From Ignavibacteria bacterium (GTDB lineage: Bacteria; Bacteroidota; Ignavibacteria; Ignavibacteriales; Melioribacteraceae): 39,078 nucleotides of DNA. A program made the translations under genes and the position numbers. The DNA is taken from assembly GCA_027347805.1 (NCBI GenBank), contig DAIEQP010000013.1:1-39078 (forward strand), written 5' to 3'. Positions 33,998 through 39,078 of this stretch are shown in pieces. The notes beneath the pieces are model-generated. The model saw only the letters and a program-made list of their open reading frames with translations. It did no database searches and was not told where the DNA came from. The first letter of the stretch is position 1, and every line of letters starts with the position of its first letter.

Positions 33998-35307
33998 GAC
34001 TAATTAAAGATAGAACCCGCGAATACGAATCTTTTCACAAATCGCTTCAGTACTTTTCTAAAAGTTCTGAAGTTAAAGGTGATTTAAAGCTTCTGAGTTT
34101 TGAAAACCATAGAAGTAATCAAAATCTTCTTGAAAAGTATTCATTTTTCATGCAGAATCTTACGTCATTCCAAAAAAGAGCTCGTGAAGCAAAAAACCTT
34201 TTGGATATTCATTCGTTGACGCAGGAATTTATAAGAAGAATTCTTCAATCGAAGGAAGTGGAAATATTTTTATTTAGTGATACAAACCGCCACTTAATTC
34301 CTGTAAATAAAAATGCTAACCCGAATCATATTAATTCGGTTAATAAAGCATACTCGGAAGGAATTTTGGAGTGGGTGTTTGAATCCAAGAAACCTACAGT
34401 TGTTCCTGATCTAAATTCATATACTATCAATGGTTCAAAAGTAAACCAGATGATATTCCCTATTTATGATGCACAGACTAAATATGGCGTTCTTTCGGTT
34501 TATACATCTAGTGTTAAAATATCAGACGATTCATTAGAAAATAGTTCAATACAAATAATTCTTGGAATTATTGTTCCGATAATTGTTTCACTTCGCCAGA
34601 AAAATTCAATTAATAAACTTTACCAGGAACTTCAGGTTTACCAGTCAAAAGTACATAACGATTTTGATGTTAATGCAATCGGCAATATGGCTGAAGGTAT
34701 AATTGAAGAGATTGGCACTCCTTTGCAGGTGATTCTCTCATTATCGGATTTAATTGAAAACGATTATCCGAAAATTGATAAAGAGATTACTGAAAAAATT
34801 AAAAAACAGGTAAACAAGGTTACCGAGCTGACAAACCGTTTAACGAAATTTGCCGACCTGAATAAACCGGCAAATAAAAATGCACAGCCATGTCAGTTAA
34901 ATAAGCTTGTAAAAGAGTTTAGAAATGTATTAAATGCTACTCTTCAAAATCTTGGAATGGAATGCGAATTGGATCTTGAGGAAAATATACCTCCGATTTT
35001 AACTGATCCAAACGATATTAAACAATTGCTTACAAGTCTTTTCTCTCTGCTTAAATCTGCCACAAAAAGGAACGGCGCTTTTATCATTCAAACAAAATAT
35101 ATAAAAGAGAGAGTGGTTTTATCCGTATTTACTACTGAACAGATTGAAGGATTGAACAGCGAAGGAGAAAATAAATCGACTGTTACTGTGAAATTAATTC
35201 ATGACTTGATGAGAAAAAATGAAGGAAGCGCTGAATTTAATGTGCTGCCGCTGAAAGGCACCATTATCCATTTAATATTTCCCTTAAAAAGGAAACTGGT
35301 TCTATGA
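33994..35307 (+). CDS. GAF protein with degenerate histidine-kinase region
   Basis: 437 aa. GAF-like domain about 65-200 (RILQSKEVEIFLFSD, GILEWVFESKKPTVVPDL, MIFPIYDAQTKYGVLSVYTS). Then a HisKA-like helix pair NMAEGIIEEIGTPLQVILSLSDLIE, where the expected His of the A-H-E-I box is E238. The ATPase-like part (about 335-432) has the right length and a final GTIIHLIFPL, but the N-box (QLLTSLFSLLKSA) lacks its Asn, and no DxGxG or GxGxG motifs are seen. It therefore probably neither binds ATP nor autophosphorylates and may act as a sensor scaffold with the HDOD partners. Confidence 0.85.
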   Translation: MRLIKDRTREYESFHKSLQYFSKSSEVKGDLKLLSFENHRSNQNLLEKYSFFMQNLTSFQKRAREAKNLLDIHSLTQEFIRRILQSKEVEIFLFSDTNRHLIPVNKNANPNHINSVNKAYSEGILEWVFESKKPTVVPDLNSYTINGSKVNQMIFPIYDAQTKYGVLSVYTSSVKISDDSLENSSIQIILGIIVPIIVSLRQKNSINKLYQELQVYQSKVHNDFDVNAIGNMAEGIIEEIGTPLQVILSLSDLIENDYPKIDKEITEKIKKQVNKVTELTNRLTKFADLNKPANKNAQPCQLNKLVKEFRNVLNATLQNLGMECELDLEENIPPILTDPNDIKQLLTSLFSLLKSATKRNGAFIIQTKYIKERVVLSVFTTEQIEGLNSEGENKSTVTVKLIHDLMRKNEGSAEFNVLPLKGTIIHLIFPLKRKLVL

Positions 35308-35879
35308 AAAAATTTTTAATCATTACCCTGGTTTGTGCATCGATGGCTGTAGCGCAAAAAGTTGATTCAGTATATGCTTCAACTGATTCAATAAATATTA
35401 AAGCTCTTGTGCAAAAACAAATTGAGGATGCAAGAAACAAGAAAGCAGAAAATTTTTCGGATGCCCAGCCTGTAATACAGGCAAAAATAGAAGTTCCGGT
35501 TATTAAAAGTTTGCAGCCAAAAGAAACATCAAACACCATGATTAGTTATTTAATGAGCCAGCCGGTACAATATAAAATTTATGAAGTTGTTTCACTGATA
35601 ATAATCGGTTTTGTTCTCTTAAGAAGAATAATGAAAAATTTGGGCAAGAAATCGAAAAAGAACCTGAAAATTAAAATCGGATTGATGCGTGAAGAGAAAG
35701 TGGGAATGACGCAAACAAATCCAAAACTGGTTAAAATCAGAAAGGTTTTGAAAGATAATCTGGAAATATTTAAACAAGACGATCAGCAATTAGCAAAGAC
35801 AGCGCGACAGTTAAATGTTTCTCAGGGAGAATTACTTCTTGCAGCAAGATTAAAATTTTTTGAAATGAAGAAAATGTAA
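35304..35879 (+). CDS. Signal-peptide/TM protein with helical C-terminus, possibly SwrB-like
   Basis: 191 aa, no family recognised with confidence. Signal-like N-terminus (1-18, ending AVAQ), a polar stretch, a membrane helix about 95-108 (VVSLIIIGFVLL), a basic Lys/Arg-rich juxtamembrane part, and a final helix-turn-helix-like segment QLAKTARQLNVSQGELLLAARL. Bacillus SwrB, encoded directly after sigD, also has a TM, a charged part and a C-terminal HTH-like region and promotes FliP assembly; the shared position near the sigma-28 gene is suggestive only. Overlaps the preceding gene by 4 bases and lies 9 bases before flgF. Confidence 0.7.
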   Translation: MKKFLIITLVCASMAVAQKVDSVYASTDSINIKALVQKQIEDARNKKAENFSDAQPVIQAKIEVPVIKSLQPKETSNTMISYLMSQPVQYKIYEVVSLIIIGFVLLRRIMKNLGKKSKKNLKIKIGLMREEKVGMTQTNPKLVKIRKVLKDNLEIFKQDDQQLAKTARQLNVSQGELLLAARLKFFEMKKM

Positions 35880-35888
35880 GAGGCAAAA

Positions 35889-36599
35889 ATGGTAAAAGGA
35901 ATATATACAGCCGGAAGAGGATTGGATTACAGAATAAAAAACATTGATGTTATTGCGAATAACCTTGCCAACTTGAATACAACCGGCTATAAAAGAGAAG
36001 TTCCTTTTTCTGAAGTGTTAAACCAGTTTGGTGATTATTCAGTTAAAAAAATTACCAGCCAGCAGCAGGGAGATATAATTCAGACTTCAAATCCTTTCGA
36101 TCTTGCAGTTTCAGGCGAAGGTTTCTTTGCTGTAAAAAATAAAGATGGAAATGTTGAGCTTACAAGAGATGGAAGATTTAAACTCAATGATGAAGGTTTC
36201 CTTGTAGATGCTAATCAGAATAAAGTAATGGGTAAACAGGGTGAAATTTCAATTGAGGAATCTGTAATTGAAAAAGATGCAACAATAAAAATAAATCGTA
36301 AAGGTGAAATTAAAGTTGGTGAACGGGTAATTGATACAATTCTTGTCGTAAATGTTGATGATCCGAATCAGATAGAACGTGCCGGCGGATCAAATTTTAT
36401 TGTTGGTGAAAACGGATACAATGAAGTGGATGAAGAACGTTATTCAATTTCACAGGGATTTTTAGAAGAATCAAATATTAACCCGATTGCCGAAATGGAA
36501 TCTATGATATCAATCAATAAAGAATATGAAACGACACAGAAAGTTATGAATGCGCTCGATGCTTCACTTGGCCAGGCAAACGAAATGGGTAAAGTATAA
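35889..36599 (+). CDS. flgF: Flagellar basal-body rod protein FlgF
   Basis: 236 aa, close to E. coli FlgF (251). N-terminal DVIANNLANLNTTGYKRE, middle PFDLAVSGEGFFAVKNKDG and LTRDGRFKLNDEGFLVD, C-terminal FLEESNINPIAEMESMISINKEYETTQKVM. Both FlgF and FlgG share these; the next gene is the better FlgG, so this one is called FlgF, a proximal/distal rod joint protein. Preceded by AGAGGCAAAA. Confidence 0.88.
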   Translation: MVKGIYTAGRGLDYRIKNIDVIANNLANLNTTGYKREVPFSEVLNQFGDYSVKKITSQQQGDIIQTSNPFDLAVSGEGFFAVKNKDGNVELTRDGRFKLNDEGFLVDANQNKVMGKQGEISIEESVIEKDATIKINRKGEIKVGERVIDTILVVNVDDPNQIERAGGSNFIVGENGYNEVDEERYSISQGFLEESNINPIAEMESMISINKEYETTQKVMNALDASLGQANEMGKV

Positions 36600-36625
36600 T
36601 TAAGAAAAATTGACAGGAGTATAAA

Positions 36626-37426
36626 ATGTCTACAAGAGCACTAAGAACCGCAGCTTCTGGAATGTATGCTCAACAAATTAATATAGAAGTTGTATCAAAC
36701 AACATCGCGAATATTAATACTACCGGTTTCAAGAAAAATAAAGCTGACTTCCAGGATTTAATGTACCAGGAGGTTAATATTAATCCTTTGTCTTCTGCTA
36801 CACCGGGCGTTGAAGAAACATCTACTGCAAAAATTCAGATTGGTAATGGTGTTAAACCCGCATCATCATCAAAAATATTTGCTCAGGGAGATATTACTCC
36901 AACACAAAATCAGCTCGATCTTGCAATTCAAGGAGAAGGATTTTTCCAAGTGAAAAAATCTGATGGAACATTCGCTTATACGCGTGATGGTTCATTTAAA
37001 ATAAATGCCGAAGGGAAATTGGTTACCACAAACGGTAATGTTCTTGAACCGGGATTTATTGTCAATTCGGATGTTCAAAGTATTGAAATTGGTAAAGATG
37101 GAACGGTTGTAGCTCGAGAAGTCGGCGGTGGTTCAACAACACTCGGCAATATAGAGATGGCTAGATTTATGAACAACGGTGGTTTGATTGCGTTGGGAGA
37201 TAATTTGTATGGTGAAACAACTGCATCCGGTGCTCCAATTTTAGGTACACCAGGAGAACAGGGATTTGGTGAGATACACCAGGGATTTTTGGAAGCATCA
37301 AACGTTGATATTGTTGAAGAAATGATTGCGATGATAGCGGCCCAGAGAGCGTATGAAATCAATTCCAAGACAGTAAAGACAGTTGAAGAAATGATGACGA
37401 TGGCTAATAATCTTAAACGTGCATAA
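36626..37426 (+). CDS. flgG: Flagellar distal rod protein FlgG
   Basis: 266 aa (E. coli 260). N-terminal TRALRTAASGMYAQQINIEVVSNNIANINTTGFKKNKADFQDLMYQ is the diagnostic FlgG start; then QLDLAIQGEGFFQV, YTRDGSF, and C-terminal GFLEASNVDIVEEMIAMIAAQRAYEINSKTVKT. FlgG forms the distal rod that crosses the envelope and joins the hook. A good AGGAG lies 9 bases before the ATG within the 26-base spacer after flgF. Confidence 0.96.
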   Translation: MSTRALRTAASGMYAQQINIEVVSNNIANINTTGFKKNKADFQDLMYQEVNINPLSSATPGVEETSTAKIQIGNGVKPASSSKIFAQGDITPTQNQLDLAIQGEGFFQVKKSDGTFAYTRDGSFKINAEGKLVTTNGNVLEPGFIVNSDVQSIEIGKDGTVVAREVGGGSTTLGNIEMARFMNNGGLIALGDNLYGETTASGAPILGTPGEQGFGEIHQGFLEASNVDIVEEMIAMIAAQRAYEINSKTVKTVEEMMTMANNLKRA

Positions 37427-37433
37427 TACTTAA

Positions 37434-38078
37434 ATGAAAACTTTGTTTTTAATATTGCTCGGATATGTTTCGCTTTTTGCAAATTCTTTTGATTCGCAAT
37501 TAAAAAGTTATTTGCAGAATAAATTTGCTGCATACGAAAAATTTGAATATCAGGTAATTCAATCGCCTAAAGATTTTTTCAAAATTGAAATTAATACAGA
37601 GAAAAATTTCAGACTTGTTAAAAACTATGCTTATGTGCCTATTAAAATTTATGATAAACAAAATTCATCCAGTCTATCGGTCTTAACAGTTCGCGTAAAA
37701 TTGTATAAAACAATTCTGGTCTCTGTTAAAAATATCAGCCAAAATGAACCGCTGGATTTATCATTGTTTGAAACAAAATTGGATGATGTTTCTTTATACG
37801 AAGATAGAACTGTTAATAGTCACGAAATAAAAAATAAAAGAAGCAAAGTACTGGTAAAATCAGGAACAGTTTTAACTAAAGAATTAATGGAAGAAATACC
37901 TTTAATAAATAAAGGGGATAAAGTTGTTATTCATGCAGGTAAAGATGGTGTTGATATTTCTGTTGATGCAATTTCACGTCAGGATGGATGTGCCGGAGAT
38001 GTAATCAGTGTTCAATCAAACAATAAAATATTTAAAGCAAAGGTAATTGATAAATTCAACCTAACATTGGTAGAATAA
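37434..38078 (+). CDS. flgA: P-ring assembly chaperone FlgA
   Basis: 214 aa. Signal peptide (about 1-18, MKTLFLILLGYVSLFANS). The C-terminal SAF-like region is recognisable: KYNISQNEPLD-type motif (VKNISQNEPLDLSLFE), KVLVKSGTVLTKELMEEIPLINKGDKVVIHA, then DISVDAISRQDGCAGDVISVQ and FKAKVIDK. FlgA is a periplasmic chaperone for FlgI, encoded two genes downstream. It lies between flgG and flgH, 7 bases after flgG. Confidence 0.9.
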   Translation: MKTLFLILLGYVSLFANSFDSQLKSYLQNKFAAYEKFEYQVIQSPKDFFKIEINTEKNFRLVKNYAYVPIKIYDKQNSSSLSVLTVRVKLYKTILVSVKNISQNEPLDLSLFETKLDDVSLYEDRTVNSHEIKNKRSKVLVKSGTVLTKELMEEIPLINKGDKVVIHAGKDGVDISVDAISRQDGCAGDVISVQSNNKIFKAKVIDKFNLTLVE

Positions 38079-38079
38079 A

Positions 38080-38655
38080 ATGAAAAAAGAATTATTTATA
38101 ATCAGTTTCGCTGCAATCACTTCAATGGCATTTGCGCAGAATATGAGAAAGAATTCTCAGTATTCTCTGTTCAGCGATAATAAAGCTACATCTCCTGGTG
38201 ATGCTGTTACAATTCTTGTTATTGAATCGACCCAGGCTTCAAATAATTCCGAAACTACTGCCGGCAGAAAAAGCGAACTTGGATTAAGCGCATCTGGTGC
38301 GGTTGGCAACGGATCAATACCTAATACTGCAATTTCATTGGGATCGAATAATGATTTCCAGGGAAGCGGTTCGACAAAAACAACTGGAATGATTAGCACA
38401 AAGATTAGTGCTACTGTTGATTCTATTCTTGCAAACGGAAACATGATTATTTCGGGAAACAAAAAAATTACTATCAATGGTGAAGATCAGGTTGTTCATA
38501 TAAAAGGTAAAGTTCGCCCATCAGATATTAGACCGGATAATTCAGTTTATTCCTATAATATCTCGGATGCCGAGATTTCCTTTGAAGGAAACGGAATAAT
38601 TAATAATGCTCAAAAACCGGGCTGGTTAACAAAAATTTTCAACTGGTTATTCTAG
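38080..38655 (+). CDS. flgH: Flagellar L-ring protein FlgH (no lipobox Cys)
   Basis: 191 aa. Family motifs: YSLFSDNKATSPGDAVTILVIEST, ATVDSILANGNMIISGNKKITINGE, KVRPSDIRPDNSVYS, DAEISFEGNGIINNAQKPGWLTKIFNWLF. FlgH makes the L-ring in the outer membrane. The signal peptide (1-19, ending MAFAQ) has no Cys at or near the cleavage site, and the protein contains no Cys at all, so it cannot be a lipoprotein as E. coli FlgH is. It is about 40 residues shorter at the N-terminus than E. coli FlgH (232 aa). Confidence 0.94.
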   Translation: MKKELFIISFAAITSMAFAQNMRKNSQYSLFSDNKATSPGDAVTILVIESTQASNNSETTAGRKSELGLSASGAVGNGSIPNTAISLGSNNDFQGSGSTKTTGMISTKISATVDSILANGNMIISGNKKITINGEDQVVHIKGKVRPSDIRPDNSVYSYNISDAEISFEGNGIINNAQKPGWLTKIFNWLF

Positions 38656-38662
38656 GTGCAAA

Positions 38663-39078
38663 ATGAAAAATAAAATTCTAACAATTGTCTTGATGATTTT
38701 ATTCGCAGCTAATTTAATTGTTGCGCAAAGAATAAAAGATATCGCTTACATAAACGGAAAAAATAATGAGCAGATAATTGGTTATGGCCTTGTTGTTGGT
38801 CTTGCAGGCACCGGCGACAGTTATCGTTCATCATTCACAATCCAGTCTGTAACAAGTATGTTAAAAAGATTCGGTGTTACTGTTCCACAAACAGATTTGA
38901 AAACCAAAAACGTAGCTGCTGTGATTGTAACCGCATCATTAAACAATAACTTAAAAGTAGGTGCCGAATTTGATGTAAATGTATCTTCGATGGGTGATGC
39001 AACAAGTTTGCAGGGCGGAGTTCTTTTGATGACACCACTTTCTGGTATGGCTGGTGAAGTTTATGGTTTTGCACAAGG
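38663..39078 (+). CDS. flgI: Flagellar P-ring protein FlgI, 5' part (runs off window)
   Basis: The ATG at 38663 opens a frame to the window end, 138 whole codons. Signal peptide about 1-21 ending IVAQ, then the conserved start RIKDIAYINGKNNEQIIGYGLVVGLAGTGDS, FTIQSVTSMLKRFGV, KNVAAVIVTASL, VGAEFDVNVSSMGDATSLQGGVLLMTPL. These are diagnostic for FlgI, which forms the periplasmic P-ring around the rod. It follows flgH by 7 bases. The C-terminal half is not visible. Confidence 0.96.
   Translation, partial: MKNKILTIVLMILFAANLIVAQRIKDIAYINGKNNEQIIGYGLVVGLAGTGDSYRSSFTIQSVTSMLKRFGVTVPQTDLKTKNVAAVIVTASLNNNLKVGAEFDVNVSSMGDATSLQGGVLLMTPLSGMAGEVYGFAQ

Noticed and set aside
37075..37533. Minus-strand open frame across flgG and flgA
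   Set aside because: It covers conserved coding sequence of two clear genes on the other strand; no promoter or ribosome site of its own.
1..39078. Insertion sequences, CRISPR arrays, tRNA or rRNA genes
   Set aside because: I saw no transposase, spaced direct repeats, cloverleaf candidates or rRNA segments. The gaps are short and explained by promoters or leaders.

Overview
The window is one long run of flagellar and chemotaxis genes. Every gene I accept reads on the + strand, mostly with overlapping or nearly touching ends. The DNA is AT-rich and codes for a complete diderm flagellar export and basal-body set, including L-ring FlgH and P-ring FlgI genes. It also has FlhF/FlhG, a sigma-28 factor and a CheZ-type phosphatase. 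Gene content, codon use and the mixture of Firmicutes-like features (MotE-like protein, TIGR02530-type flagellar operon protein, flgD-flgE next to fliK) with diderm rings suggest a flagellated member of the FCB group. Ignavibacteria (Ignavibacterium/Melioribacter relatives) is my best guess. That assignment is inference from memory and was not tested.

Layout. (1) 1-1864: the 3' end of a PAS-type sensor histidine kinase, then a receiver domain fused in front of a histidine kinase. (2) 2121-9101: chemotaxis block: HEAT-repeat protein, cheR, two cheY-like genes, cheZ, cheA, cheB and a small unknown gene. (3) 9223-20113: rod, MS-ring, switch, export ATPase and hook assembly: flgB, flgC, small unknown, fliE-fliF-fliG-fliH-fliI-fliJ, motE-like, fliK, flgD, TIGR02530-type gene. 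(4) 20205-21902: flgE with its own GC-rich leader, a strong Shine-Dalgarno and a clear intrinsic terminator. (5) 22102-31262: fliL, fliM, fliN, fliO, fliP, fliQ, fliR, flhB, flhA, flhF, flhG. (6) 31368-35879: small membrane protein, fliA (sigma-28), two HDOD proteins, a degenerate GAF/histidine-kinase-like protein and a signal-peptide/TM protein with a helical C-terminus. (7) 35889-39078: flgF, flgG, flgA, flgH and the 5' part of flgI.

Regulation. The few intergenic gaps carry a recurring -24/-12 (sigma-54-like) pattern, TGG(C/T)AT-N5-TTG, at 2078, 9178, 22072 and 31325, with a weaker version at 20164. The gap before the HEAT/chemotaxis operon also has a sigma-28-like TAAT-N15-TCCGATAA. A simple reading is that sigma-54 drives the structural blocks and fliA, and FliA then feeds back on the chemotaxis operon.

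Not in the window: motA/motB, flagellin, flgK/flgL, fliD/fliS, flgJ, flgM, cheW, cheD, receptors, rpoN and an obvious sigma-54 activator. The least understood parts are the HEAT protein heading the che operon, three small unknown genes at operon ends or joints, and the HDOD-HDOD-pseudokinase-TM protein module directly after fliA.
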